Shown piece by piece: positions 24,168 to 35,805 of a stretch of 64,000 bases of DNA. Source of the DNA: Scilla litardierei. Its lineage: Eukaryota > Streptophyta > Magnoliopsida > Asparagales > Asparagaceae. A program made the translations under genes and the position numbers. The notes under the pieces were generated by a model, which was given only the letters and a program-made list of their open reading frames with translations, had not been told where the DNA came from and made no database searches. The stretch is taken from positions 319,550,452-319,614,451 of the forward strand of contig CM061141.1 of assembly GCA_030789695.1 (NCBI GenBank), given 5' to 3'. Position 1 is the first letter of the stretch, and each line of letters begins with the position of its first letter.

Positions 24168-26044
24168 TAATTCAGGTTCAATATTACATATTTAACCCCC
24201 CATTTAGCCCTATTTTGTGCTCATGTGATGCTACATTGTTCTCTAATTCATACGTATTTTGTACACAATTATTTATTAGAGAAAACACTCTATTTGAGCA
24301 CAAAACAGCAATTAACGAAGTATTTCTGCACTTTTTATATTTTTCATAGCTTGGTCTCGATCTCACGATTCCAACGACTATTTATTTATATTTTTCTGAG
24401 ATCTGTGCTAATTACTGTGAATTTTTGAATGCAGAATACCAATTAAATAAGGAAATACGCAAGTAAATACGAAAATACGGTCGTTACCCAATCACACACC
24501 GCCACGTGGTAGCTCTCATGCATTCCCGCCTCATCCGACGACACCAGCACTTCGTCGACGCGGAGCGATCTTGGCCGTTGGATCGAGATCCAACGGACCG
24601 TACGCGAGGAAATCAAGCGGGCGACGCGGTCCCATCAGGGCCGTTGATTGGCGACCCAATGCTTCAGATCGAAGCAACGCAGAGCGGTCGATGCAGAATG
24701 ATCGTGGCCGTTGGACCCCGATCCAACGGTCCGCGCTCGCGGAGAACGGAGCGGCGAGCGGGAATCTTGATTGCCACGCGGCTGCATGCGGCTTAATCCC
24801 GTTTGAAATCAACGGCTGAGATTCTCTCCGACGCGTATTCTGAAGCGGCCAGTGGGCGAAATTTGTAAGGCGACATGGCCGATCTCCGATCGCTGGATCA
24901 TGATCCTACGTCCCCGATTGAAGATGAAGATTAATCGAAGCGGGCGCGCACGAATCTTGACGCACACGTGGCGCCCGCTCGGACGATCCCGCCTGAGATG
25001 TGCGGTGGAGATTTGAGGCGCTCGTGGGTGCGGGTTTAATCTGATTCGGGTGCGGTTTTGAACCCAATAAGGCTATTAAACCCGCAATGCCTCTATATAA
25101 GCGTATTTCTAGGGTTTTTGGGAGAAGACTGGCGTATTTTGGGCGTATTGGAGGCTCTAGGAGCCGTATTTCGCCAGGGAAAAATTCTGTAAAATTCCAG
25201 AGGCTATTTTCTTATTTCCAGAGAGTTTTTGTGTCTTTTCAAGGATATTTGGTGATAAATTTCTTAACTTAAACCCCGTATTTGGTGCTTTTCTATAGTA
25301 TTTTGCTATTAGATTGATGTATTTTGCTATGAAACTTGTTTATTCTTGCACCATGAGTAGCTAATTCTTATTGTGCATGGTATGGCGTAGTTAGGGGATA
25401 TTATCTGTGTTCGTTTGGTTGAATAATCCTTGTGCTAAATCGTTAAACGTCGTTAAATTTGTAATCTTTGTTCGTAAATCGTATTTTTCATCTTCCAAAA
25501 GAAGTGATTAGTTGATGATCGCCCCAAAAGGGTGAGTTTTGATCTCCCCAAAAGGGAGTTTCATATCGTAATTTTGATCTCTCCAAAAGAGAGTTTCATA
25601 TCGTATTATAACTTTAGCGACGATCTTATTGAATATTGTGCTTGAACCCCCAAAAGGGTATCTTCCGATGAATTGCTCCCAAAAGGAGAATTCATTGAGT
25701 TATATTGGGTATTTTCCGGTGAATTGCTCCCAAAAGGAGAATTCATTGTGTTATACTTGTCAACCAAATTAATACGAATCATTGATCCTAACGAACTCAT
25801 ACCATGTGTATACTTTTTATAGATATTTTCTTACACGATTTTCCTTGTTCATATTGTTCACGTGTTCACATCACTATCACCGTAATCATTATTGAAGTGG
25901 TTAGTTTCTCTACGTTGGATTTCTATTTGATTTGAGCTGTGATTTCAACAGATTTTCTCCTGAGGATTCGACATCTGGACTCCCAGATTATATTACTTGT
26001 ACGGACTCTTGCGCTTGAGAGAGAGCACCTTTTCGGTCCCACCA
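24168..26044 (+). repeat. Element E 5' LTR
   Basis: It starts TAATTCAGG, a mutated form of TGATTCGG seen at 28348, and ends TCGGTCCCACCA. The U3 palindrome CCGTTGGATC...GATCCAACGG lies at 24575-24596. TATATAA at 25094-25100 is a candidate TATA box, and the hairpin array is at 25521-25742. The last hairpin segment is duplicated in tandem (about 51 bases) around 25640-25755. Confidence 0.93.
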
Positions 26045-26050
26045 AGTTTT

Positions 26051-26068
26051 TGGCACCGTTGCCGGGGA
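26051..26068 (+). other. Element E primer binding site (tRNA-Asp type)
   Basis: TGGCACCGTTGCCGGGGA has one mismatch to the complement of the plant tRNA-Asp 3' end. It lies six bases after the 5' LTR, the usual spacing for this lineage. Confidence 0.88.
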
Positions 26069-26189
26069 GGAATGGTTTGTGACTACGGTTTATTTCATTT
26101 AGAGGACCTTCGGTGAGATCTTTCCACTTTACTGTATATAAATTTTTGTTTAATTTTATTGTACATAAACTTTTATTTTTTTTAAAAAT

Positions 26190-27308
26190 GGAATATATGA
26201 ATTTCTATTGCACAAACAATTTGTATGATGCAAAGTATGCTAATGCACACAAACATAGGATGGAGAAGCTCAAGATCGTTAATTTTAATCAAACTGACTG
26301 TGAAACTTTCTTTCAGGCTTGGAGGAGGTTCACAAACATAGTATCGAGCTATCCGCAGCATGGGTACACAAATGACGAGCTTATGGAGTTCTTCCTAGAC
26401 GGACTACGACCACAGCTGCAGGAATTCTTGGGAGTCAGACGCCGATAGAGGCGTGGGAATACATGGAGTCTCTGCAAGAAAATGAAGAAACCATGGATGA
26501 GCCTTCAGAGTGCGATTCAACGGAGCCTTTGTGCCTTGATCAAGAAGAGCAAAGCGTAGACGTACCTTTGCAATCCTTGAAAGAGGAAGTTCACTCGATT
26601 ATTCAGACACAGGAGGCCACATCCCATCAATTCCAAGAGAATTTCCTTGCTCGGAGTCGGCAGATTCAAAAATCTATTGAAAATCTTAACTTGATTGCCA
26701 CTCGCTTAGAAGAAAATAATTCTTTTGAAATTCAACTTCAACAATCTAATACGAATTTATCTTCTATTGCAGGAAAATCGAGCAAGCCATGTCACGTTGA
26801 GGACACAAATAAAAATATCCACATGGCAGAAAGTGTGTGCAAAAGAGAGGATTAGCTAGCAATGTTGGATGAACGAGAGGAGGAGACAGCTAGGGACAAG
26901 GGTTTTGAGATTATCGTCATGGAGCCAGAACCATTCCCTCCTCCAGTTTTTTCCCAAAATCATTTACCCCTCTCCCCATTGATCGAGCATCGTACCGAGA
27001 GTAGTGCATATCTTTCAGGGAGTAGTTGTCAACTTGCTTTAATTTCTTTCAACTATTTTGATGACTACATTTGGAATATTTTTGTTGAAAGGAATTTTAA
27101 ACTAATTTGGACTGACATAACTCATCTCTTGCAGGACATTGGCAAACAAGTTATAGAGATGCTTGGAGTTGTGTTGCTGGGGTCCAATTTAGCTTTTGGA
27201 GGAAAAATAATCGCCGAGGAGCGCAAGGAGCAAATTGAACAACTTCCTCCACAATTAAAGATTCGGGACCCGCCATTTGATTACGGTGTGTTCTTTCCAG
27301 TAGTGTAG
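26190..27308 (+). pseudogene. gag: Element E gag-like protein with family-specific C-terminal module
   Basis: A short capsid segment remains (CETFFQAWRRFTNIVSSYP, DELMEFFLDGLRPQLQEF). After a frameshift near 26430 comes an acidic and glutamine-rich stretch, then TAG at 26853-26855. The last 148 codons (26862-27308) are open and end AEERKEQIEQLPPQLKIRDP plus ten residues. This tail aligns with the tail of the element F protein (PEPFPPPVFS, EMLGVV, AEERK, EQLPP, IRDPPF). No zinc knuckle and no pol are present. The tail's function is unknown. Confidence 0.85.
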
Positions 27309-28347
27309 ATTTTTATATGCTTTCTAGGTTGCTGGCTTGAATAAACTCGTACCCCTTTCGACATTGAGGACAATGTCCATCTTTAGTTGGGGGTGTGTAT
27401 GAGACCTTAGGATTTTTTTTGAGAAGAATAAATCACCAAATCTCATCATTTAAAATTCCTTCACATGCCTCAAATGCTGATGATTATACATTAATTGAGT
27501 TCTAAAAATTGTTTATGGCTTGAGTTAATTATTTTTCCTTCATGGAATTACCGTTAATATACTATTCATGAAAATTTTCAATTTCCATGATTAATATCTC
27601 GAAATAGTTTGAATTTATTTCATGCATGCTAATGTGATGAAAAAGCTTAAGTATACACGATTTATAAGAATAGTCTTCAAGTTGAAGAGGAATATGGCCA
27701 TGGTTATTAATGTTTATGTTTGAAAATTTGGGTGTTGAGTTGCTTACAAAGAACAAAAGAAAAGAAACGAAGAAGAAAAAAATGAATGAAAAATGAATGA
27801 AGGAAAATGACTGAATAAGTATGTCGCTAAAAAAATAACTTGGTTGGCTCGAGTAGTACAGTCCGAGGGGTCCTTTTTGGCCTAATGCCCTATTATCGTC
27901 TGATTTGGGAGCCATTGACCGGAACCTCACTCATTTGATGGAGCGATCCAAGTTATACATTTTTCTGCGAATGTTGCTTGATGCGCGTTACGCGGAACTA
28001 ATAAAAGAAAAGAAGTGGCGAATAAACTAAGCAACGCCAATACCCATGACTTGAACGACCTTTGTGAGATGCCAATTCCTTGGAAACAAGAAAACTAGAG
28101 AAAAACGATGTGTTATATTTTCGCTTGTGCAAAACGATGCTTGCATGCTATTTATTCAAACTAAATTAGAGAAAATATCATGTGATTGATTTTGTTCATG
28201 GATGGTGTATATTGATAGTCAAGATCATGATGGAAATCGTATTATTAAGCCATGCCATAAGCGATTGATAGAGTTTATTGTTTTATTAATCATCCGTATT
28301 AACCGCTCTTTTTGCTAGAGACTAGCAAATCGCTAGTTGGGGGTGTG
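27309..28347 (+). other. Element E 3' untranslated region, post-ORF motif and polypurine tract
   Basis: ACATTGAGGACAATG with AGTTGGGGGTGTG lies at 27361-27395, soon after the stop. Positions 27838-28010 match B's 3' untranslated region at 24148-24167 and 30226-30385. The final tract CTAGTTGGGGGTGTG (28333-28347) directly precedes the 3' LTR and is the ordinary 3' polypurine tract. No ORF of note is present. Confidence 0.85.
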
Positions 28348-30225
28348 TGATTCGGTTCAATATTACAAATTTAACCCCCCATTTAGCCCTATTTTGTGCT
28401 CATGTGATGCTACATTGTTCTCTAATTCATACGTATTTTGTACGCAATTATTTATTAGAGAAAACACTCTATTTGAGCACAAAACAGCAATTAACGAAGT
28501 ATTTCTGCACTTTTTATATTTTTCATATCCTGGTCTCGATCTCACGATTCCAACGACTATTTATTTATATTTTTCTGAGATCTGTGCTAATTACCGTGAA
28601 TTTTTGAATGCAGAATACCAATTAAATAAGGAAATACGCAAGTAAATACGAAAATACGGTCGTTACCCAATCACACGCTGCCACATGGCAGTATCTCACG
28701 CATTCCCGCCTCATCCGACGGCACCAGCACTTCGTCGACGCGGATCGATCTTGGCCGTTGGATCGAGATCCAACGGACCGTACGCGAGGAAATCAAACGG
28801 GCGACGCGGTCCCATCAGGGCCGTTGATTGGCGACCCAACGCTTCAGATCGAAGCAACACGGATCGGTCAATGCGGGATGATCGTGGCCGTTGGATCCCG
28901 ATCCAACGGTCCGCGCTCGCGGAGAACGGAGCGGCGAGCGGGAATCTTGATTGCCACGCGACTGCCTGCGGCTTAATCCCGTTTGAAATCAACGGCTGAG
29001 ATTCTCTCCGATGCGTATTCTGAAGCGGCCAGCGGGCGAAATTTGTAAGGCGACGTGGCCGATCTCCGATCGCTGGATCATGATCGTACGGCTCCGATTG
29101 AACATGAAGATTAATCGAAGCGGGCGCACATGAATCTTGACGCACACGTGGCGCCCGCTCGGACGATCCCGCCTGAGATGTGCGGTGGAGATTTGAGGCG
29201 CTCATGGGTGCGGGTTTAATCTGATTCGGGTGCGGTTTTGAACCCAATGAGGCTATTAAACCTGCAATGCCTCTATATAAGCGTATTTCTAGGGGTTTTG
29301 GGAGAAGACTGGCGTATTTTGGGCGTATTGGAGGCTCTAAGAGCCATATTTCGCCAAGGAAAAATTCTGTAAAATTCCAGAGGCTATTTTCTTATTTTGG
29401 GAGAGTTTTGGTGTCTTTTCAAGGATATTTAGTGATAAATTTCTTAACTTAAACCCCGTATTTGGTACTTTTCTATAGTATGTTGCTATTAGATTGATGT
29501 ATTTTGCCTTGAAACTTGTTTATTCTTGCACCATGAGTAGCTAATTCTTATTGTGCATGGTATGGCGTAGTTAGGGGATATTATTTGTGTTCGTTTGGTT
29601 GAATAATCCTTGTGCTAAATCGTTAAACGTCGTTAAAGTTGTAATCTTTGTTCGTAAATCGTCTTTTTCATCTTCCAAAAGAAGTGATTGAGTTGATGAT
29701 CGCCCCAAAAGGGTGAGTTTTGATCTCCCCAAAAGGGAGTTTCATATCGTAGTTTTGATATCTCCAAAAGAGAGTTTCATAACGTATTATAACTTTAGCG
29801 ACGATCTTATTGAATATTGTGCTTGAACCCCCAAAAGGGTATCTTCCGATGAATTGCTCCCAAAAGGAGAATTCATTAAGTTATATTGGGTATTTTCCGG
29901 TGAATTGCTCCCAAAAGGAGAATTCATTGCGTTATACTTGTCAACCAAATTAATACGAATCATTGATCCTAACGAACCCATACCATATGCATACTTTTTA
30001 TAGATATTTTCTTACACGATTTTCCTTGTTCATATTGTTCACGTGTTCACATCACTATCACCGTCATCATTATTGAAGTGGTTAGTTTCTCTACGTTGGA
30101 TTTCTATTTGATTTGAGCTGTGGTTTCAACAGATTTTTTCCTGAGGATTCGACATCTGGACTCCCAGATTATATTACTTGTACGGACTCTTGCGCTTGAG
30201 AGAGAGCACCTTTTCGGTCCCACCA
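28348..30225 (+). repeat. Element E 3' LTR
   Basis: It begins TGATTCGGTTCAA and ends CGGTCCCACCA. It has two perfect U3 palindromes with CCGTTGGATC arms (28755-28776 and 28888-28909), TATATAA at 29274-29280 and the hairpin array at 29701-29925. It differs from the 5' LTR at scattered sites, including one arm of the second palindrome. Confidence 0.93.
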
Positions 30226-30230
30226 GTAGT

Positions 30231-30851
30231 ACAGTCCGAGTGGTCCTTTTTGGCCTAATGCCCTATTATCGTCTGATTTGGGAGCCATTGACTGAAAACC
30301 CACTCATTTGATGGAGCGATCCAAGTTATATATTTTTCTGCGAATGTTGCTTGAAGCGCGTTACACGGAACTATTAAAAAGAGTAAGAAAAGAGAGAATA
30401 AGTGTGCATAACTAGCAAGGCAAGAGAACTTCCAAAGCTTAAAGAAAGCACAAGATGTGGTGTGATTTCCTATGAATGAAGATAGACGTGTGTATGTCTT
30501 GATACCATTTTATTTTTGATGCTTGCTTTGCATGAAACATCTACGCTCCAAGTTAGAATTTCTGATTGAAAGGTGTGAGCCATTGATTTTGTATACTATG
30601 AGCTATGAAGTAATGATTATTGAAATTAAGTCTATTTTATAACCATTCGAGATACTTGACATTCATCTTTAAACCCACGAGTACCATTATTTTATGAGCT
30701 TGAAATTTTGATATTAGTGTGTGGACATATTCTTTTGTCGGTGTAGTATGGTGGTGAGTGATTTGAGATCTGATAAGGTGATCTAAGTGGTTATTTGATA
30801 TTATTTTTCGCTCACTTTGTTAGAGACTAGCAAAACACTAGTTGGGAGGTG
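30231..30851 (+). other. Element B 3' untranslated region, second part, with polypurine tract
   Basis: It continues B after element E. GTTGGGAGGTG at 30841-30851 lies just before the 3' LTR, preceded by AGAGACTAGCAAAACACTA, which parallels the region before E's tract. No coding capacity is seen. Confidence 0.85.
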
Positions 30852-32748
30852 TGATTCGGGTTGAATATTGCTTATTTAACCACTCATCTAGCAATATTTT
30901 GTGTGTAAATGATGCTTAATTGGTCTCTAGTACATTCGTATTTTGTATATCATTATGTATTAGAGCAAAACCATTGATTTGTGCACAAAGTATGAATTCT
31001 ATTGAGTATTTCTGCCTTTTTATATTTTTCATAGCTTGGTATCGATCTCACGATTCCAACGACTATTTATTTGTATTTTTCTGATATCTATGCTAATTAC
31101 TATGAATTTTTGAATGCAGAATACCATTTAAAGGGCTGAAATACAGAGGAAATACAGCGTATATACGTCAATACGCGGCTCGCCACGTGGCGCAATCTGG
31201 TCCGTCCAATATCCATCTAGCGGCCTCAAACACGTACGACGGGCTACGCATCAGCCGTTCGATTTCGATCGAACGGCCTTCAGTGCGTTTCGTCACTGCA
31301 GCTGGAGTCATCTCAAAGACCACGCGGCGACCATCCAATAACTCCCGCCCAGGATCTGACGGTTGTCGAGCACTGCGAAGAGCAGACCAGAGTCGCTCTG
31401 AGTTGACGACGTGGCGTCCATCCGCGCTCGCTGATGACGAGCCGACGGATGTGCTTCAGCCCGCATCGAACGAAAGTAGCGGGCGAGATTTAACGAAGCA
31501 ACGAGCGGGTGGAAGCTGATGTTAGACACGTGGCCTCCATCCGTGGACTTTGCCCCGATCAAATGGTGAAGCGCAGCGCTGCACGAAGCAACGAAGATCC
31601 GATTGATGCGGCAACGTGGACCGTCTGATAATACATCCAACGGTTGTAAATTGATCCGAAGGGTGATTGGATGCTGAGAAAACTAAGTAGCGGAGCGGGC
31701 GCACACGAAATTCAAAGCACCACGTGGCATTCGGTGGCACGATCCTGTTGCGATCAACGGTCACTGTTTGATCCTCTCGTGGGTGCGGATTTAAACGTGA
31801 TATTGGTGCGGTTTTGAACCCGTTAAGCCTATTAAACCCGCAATGCTTAGTATTTAAGGTATTCTTAGGGTTTTGCTCTGTATTCTTGGCGTATTTTGAC
31901 GATTTTGGAGCCGATTTTTACAGCAAATCCCTGACATTACAGAGATCAACCTGAGGGAATTTTCAGAGGCTTTTTAGAGGAAGAAGAATGGTTTTATTAG
32001 GCTAAAAGAGAGCGTATTTGGTGATATCTTTTGAACTCTATTGCGTATTTTCTATTCTATTTGCTTGTATTGCTTAGAACCATGTTTAATGTGATGAAAT
32101 TGGTGTTTATTTTCAGTATGAGTAGCTAAATTTTCATTGTGCATGGTATGGTGTAGTTAGGGGATATGATGCGTATTTATTTGGTTGAATTCGTTGTGCT
32201 AAATTGTTAACGTTGATAAAGTTGTAATCTTTATTTTAAAATCATCTTTTTCATCTTCCAAAAGAACGTGATTGAGTTGATGATCGCCTCACAAGGGTGA
32301 GTTTTGATCTCTCCAAAAGGGAGTTTCATATCGTAGTTTTAAAGGATTATAACGTTAGCAACGATTTTATTCAATATTGTGCTTTAATCCCCACAAGGGT
32401 ATTTTCCGGTGAATTGCTCCCAAAAGGATAATTTATTGAGTTATATTTAATCAACCAAATTAATACGAATCATGGATCCTAATGAACCCATACCATGTGC
32501 ATATTTCTCATAAATATTTTCATACACAAAGTTTCTTTGTTCGTATTGTTCACGTACCAAAAATCACAATCAAACACTTTCAAACCATCGTCAACATAAG
32601 TGGTTAGTTTCTTTTCATTGGATTTCTATTTGATTTAAGCTTTGTGGTTGCAACAGATTTTCTGTCGAGGATTCGACATCTGGACTCTCAGATTATATTA
32701 CTTGTACGGACTCTTTCGCTTGAGAGAAGCACATTTTTGGGTTGAGCA
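30852..32748 (+). repeat. Element B 3' LTR
   Basis: An uninterrupted 1897-bp copy, TGATTCGGG to GGTTGAGCA, followed by the target duplication GATTC. It carries the palindrome GCCGTTCGAT...ATCGAACGGC at 31254-31277 and the hairpin array at 32286-32432. Confidence 0.94.
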
Positions 32749-32753
32749 GATTC

Positions 32754-33080
32754 GTAGGGGCTTGTTCCGTTTGACAAGTTATTACTCACACGTGAGGAAG
32801 CTAGTTTTATAATCCTAATTGTTTGGATCTCTTTACTAGTGGAATCCGTCTCGGATTGAATTGCTGGATGTATGTTGTTTACAACCGAACCAGGGTAAAT
32901 TCTTCTGTGTCTGCGATTGATTTATTTGTTGTTGTGTTTTGTTTGCTACTTTCTATTGCAAGGTCATTTGGGTATGTTGGGTCATTGGGATTAGATTTTT
33001 GCTAGCTCTATATTCCTGATCAGTTTATTAGGGTTGGTTTCCGCATTGATCCTAATGCGTTTTGGATTTCACCCCAACTA
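32754..33080 (+). repeat. Element A 5' LTR, second part
   Basis: It continues the copia LTR after element B, beginning GTAGGGGCTTGTTCCGTTTG, and matches 55586-55912. The LTR end is CCCCAACT(A), decayed from the CCAACA-type end expected to pair with the TGTTG start. The first-part and second-part lengths add to about 961 bp, against 947 bp for the 3' LTR. Confidence 0.9.
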
Positions 33081-33081
33081 G

Positions 33082-33093
33082 TGGTATCAGAGC
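33082..33093 (+). other. Element A primer binding site (tRNA-iMet type)
   Basis: TGGTATCAGAGC follows the LTR end by one or two bases. This is the standard plant copia primer site, complementary to initiator tRNA-Met. Confidence 0.93.
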
Positions 33094-33095
33094 TT

Positions 33096-35805
33096 ATGGT
33101 TTTATTGCGAAGGAAGTTAGTGGCGAAGGAAAGAGGGTGTCTTTGACAACTTTGAACATTGAGAAGTTCACCGACCGGAATGATTTTCGGATTTGGCAGA
33201 TGAATGTGAAGAATGTTCTTATGCAGATGGTGTGTTCCCAGATTGTATTCGATGTCTCGAATGTCGATAAGGAGGTGACTGCATCCGCTAGGGCAGAGAT
33301 GGAGATGAAGGCGTACATCGCGATTCAATTGTCGTTATCAGATAATGTTCTGAGGAAAGTCCTGGATGAGGCGACGACATCTGATATGTGGAAGAAGCTT
33401 GAGGAAATATATATGAAGAAATCCTTCACGAGTCGCCTATATTTACTTTAACAGCTGTATACTCTCAAGATGAAGTCTGGATTAGTGGTGAAGGATCACA
33501 TGGATGAATTGAACATGATTGTGCTAGAGTTGCGTGGTATGGATGTGAAGATTGAAGTTGAGAAGCAAGCAGTTACCTTGTTGTGCTCATTGCCAGAAGA
33601 GTATAATCAGTTTGTTCGGTCGATGATTTACAACCAGACTAGTCTTACCGTGGAAGAGGTGAAGGCGGTGCTTCACATGGAGCAACTATGTGGCAAGGTT
33701 CAAGGTAGAGATCATGTGAGTAACCACGAGGAGGCATTGCATGTGAGGGGTCGACAGGAAAGGAGGTGAGGCTTCAGGAAGAATAATGACCGCTCCAAGT
33801 CGAGACACTCGTAGGATAGGTTTGCGAACATCACATGCTACAATTGCCACAAGAAGGGTCATTATTCGAACCATTGTCATATCAAGAATAGGAAGAAACA
33901 AAAGGAAGCCGAGAAGGATTCTGGTTCGGCATCTTTAGAGATTGATGGTGAGCAGGTTCATGATGAAGGTAGAGATACCGAGATTTTTGCTGCAGGGATT
34001 GCAGGTGATGCCAACATGGCATGGCTCATGGACAGTGGATGCTCGTATCATATGACTCCTCATAGGAGTTGGTTCGTGACATACCGTTCCAAGCAAGATG
34101 GAGGCTCAATCCTCATGGGGAACAATGCAGTGTGTAGAACTGCGAGTATAGAACCGTTCGGATAAAGATGCATGACGGCATAATGTGCACACTTGCCGGT
34201 GTGAGGCATGTCTCAGATCTGCGGAAGAGCCTAATCTCTATAGGCGTGTTGGACAATTCCGGATGTAAGTCGGTCTTTGAAAAAAGGCCAACTTCGAGTT
34301 TCAAAAGGAGCCATGGTTGTGATGAAGGGAAAGAAGATTGGAAACTTATATGCCCTTCTAGGTACCACAGTTGAAGGTGAAGTAGACGTAAGCACTACGA
34401 GTGCAGTCTCCGGAGATTTGGCCAGGTTATGGCATTATGGTTTGGGTCATCCTTGTGACAAAATGCTTAATGTACTCCGAAGAAGAAAAAACTAATTGAA
34501 GCCTCGAATGAGAGTGTAGAATTCTGCGAATCCTGTGTGTATGGTAAGAAGACAAAGCTGCAGTTTAACACGGGGAAAGCATACTAGCAAAGGACCACTT
34601 GACTATGTACCCACAGATGTGTGGGGACCGAGCCCAGAGCCATCAAGAGGGAGAGCTCAGTATTTTGTCTTGTTTATTGATGACTACTCTCGCAAAGTCT
34701 GGATGTACTTAATGAATTCAAAGGACGAGACTTTTGAAATGTTTCGAGAGTGGAACCATGGTCGAGAAGCAAACCGAAAGGCATGTGAATATGCTAAGAT
34801 CTGACAATGGAGGTGAGTTTAACTCGAGGGAGATTAGAAATTTCTGCAAACTCCATGGAATCTGCAGACACTTTAGAACACCCGGTGATCCGCAGTCGAA
34901 TGGTGTGGTGGAGTGGATGAATCAGACATTGTTAGAGAGAGTGCGGTGTTTGAGGCACTCAGCCGGTTTGGGGAAGGAATTCTGGAGAGAGATACTCGCG
35001 ACTGTTGTGTACATTGTGAATAGAGTTCCTTCAGTAGCGATTGGCTACAAGATCCCTGAGGAGATGTGGAGTGGTGAAGCTGAAGATTACTCGTACTTGC
35101 GCATTGTGGTTTGCCTGGCATACGTCCACGAGAGGGGCGACAAGTTGGATCCAAGAGCAAAGAAGTGTGTCTTTCTTGGATATGGCCACATCGTTAAGGG
35201 ATATCGTTTGTGGGATCCAGAGGGTCAGAAAGCCATAGTGAGTCAACATGTTACTTTTGATGAGGATGTAATGATCAGGGCGGAGCATTCTTACTCAAAA
35301 GATGACACGTCCGCAGAGGAGATTTCACCGGAGAGGGTTAATCTTCCGGTCCAGCCCACTCAGCGACTAGGCAAAGAGTTGATGGTCGATGCTCTAGTTA
35401 AAGGAGACGATGAGGTCCATACTGAGGACCATGTACAGACACCCGGTATATCGCAGGTACGCGTTGCCACCTATGCAGGTAATGATGGAACGCGGAGATC
35501 GAAGAGGGTGAAGAAATCGCCAGAAAGATTTGGAGCATGGAATTATGCTGGTTATTCTTTCAATGATATGGCTGCTTATACACTCAACCTAGAGTACGAG
35601 GAGCCATCAACATATGGTGGAGCCACAGTCTCAGGAGATGCCGCTCAGTGGCAAGGAGCTATGGAGGAGGAGATAGAGTCTCTTCACCGGAACGACACAT
35701 GGGATTTGGTGCCATTACCTAGAGAGAAGCGTGCCATTGTTGTCGTTGGATATACAAGGTCAAGAAAAGCTCAACTCAAGACGGGAACAATGTCAGATAC
35801 AAGGT
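33096..35805 (+). pseudogene. Element A gag, protease, integrase and start of reverse transcriptase
   Basis: Gag starts near the primer site (TLNIEKFTDRNDFRIWQMNV, DHMDELNMIVLELRGMDV) and has a CCHC knuckle CYNCHKKGHYSNHC near 33840-33880. The protease shows WLMDSGCSYHMT. A pre-integrase segment, LARLWHYGLGHP, precedes the integrase, with TDVWGPSPEPSRGRAQYF, FIDDYSRKVWMYLM, RSDNGGEF and SNGVVEW. The reverse transcriptase N-terminus (ATVSGDAAQWQGAMEEEIES, NDTWDLVPLP) stops where element F enters. Lesions: TAA 33449-33451, TGA 33767-33769, a TAG near 33812, and frameshifts near 34150, 34280, 34480, 34760 and 35740. Confidence 0.9.

Larger units (their letters stand above)
24168..30225 (+). mobile_element. 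Element E: gag-only Athila-related retrotransposon
   Basis: It is flanked by GTAGT (24163-24167 and 30226-30230). LTRs of 1877 and 1878 bp (24168-26044 and 28348-30225) are near-identical. A tRNA-Asp-type primer site, a gag-like region and a purine tract CTAGTTGGGGGTGTG are present, but no protease, reverse transcriptase or integrase. LTR start, hairpin array, primer site and 3' untranslated sequence resemble element B. It is therefore a non-autonomous relative of B or of a close sister. The gag frame has lesions. Confidence 0.94.
3233..32748 (+). mobile_element. Element B: Ty3/gypsy Athila-clade retrotransposon
   Basis: Ends TGATTCGGGTTGAA and GGTTGAGCA are flanked by GATTC (3228-3232 and 32749-32753). 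The 5' LTR (3233-4482 plus 16675-17317, 1893 bp) and the 3' LTR (30852-32748, 1897 bp) agree in length once element C is removed. Internal order is primer site, gag, protease, reverse transcriptase, RNase H and integrase, with a purine tract before the 3' LTR. The reverse transcriptase catalytic motif is VFMDDFSVYG, typical of Athila. An extra partial LTR copy lies at 17329-17929. Element E sits in the 3' untranslated region. Stops and frameshifts show the copy cannot make an intact polyprotein. Confidence 0.95.

Noticed and set aside
25521..25742. Regular short repeats that might suggest a CRISPR-like array
   Set aside because: Units are hairpins of 11-14 bases with variable stems and no constant-length spacers, inside a plant LTR, and are duplicated in both LTRs.
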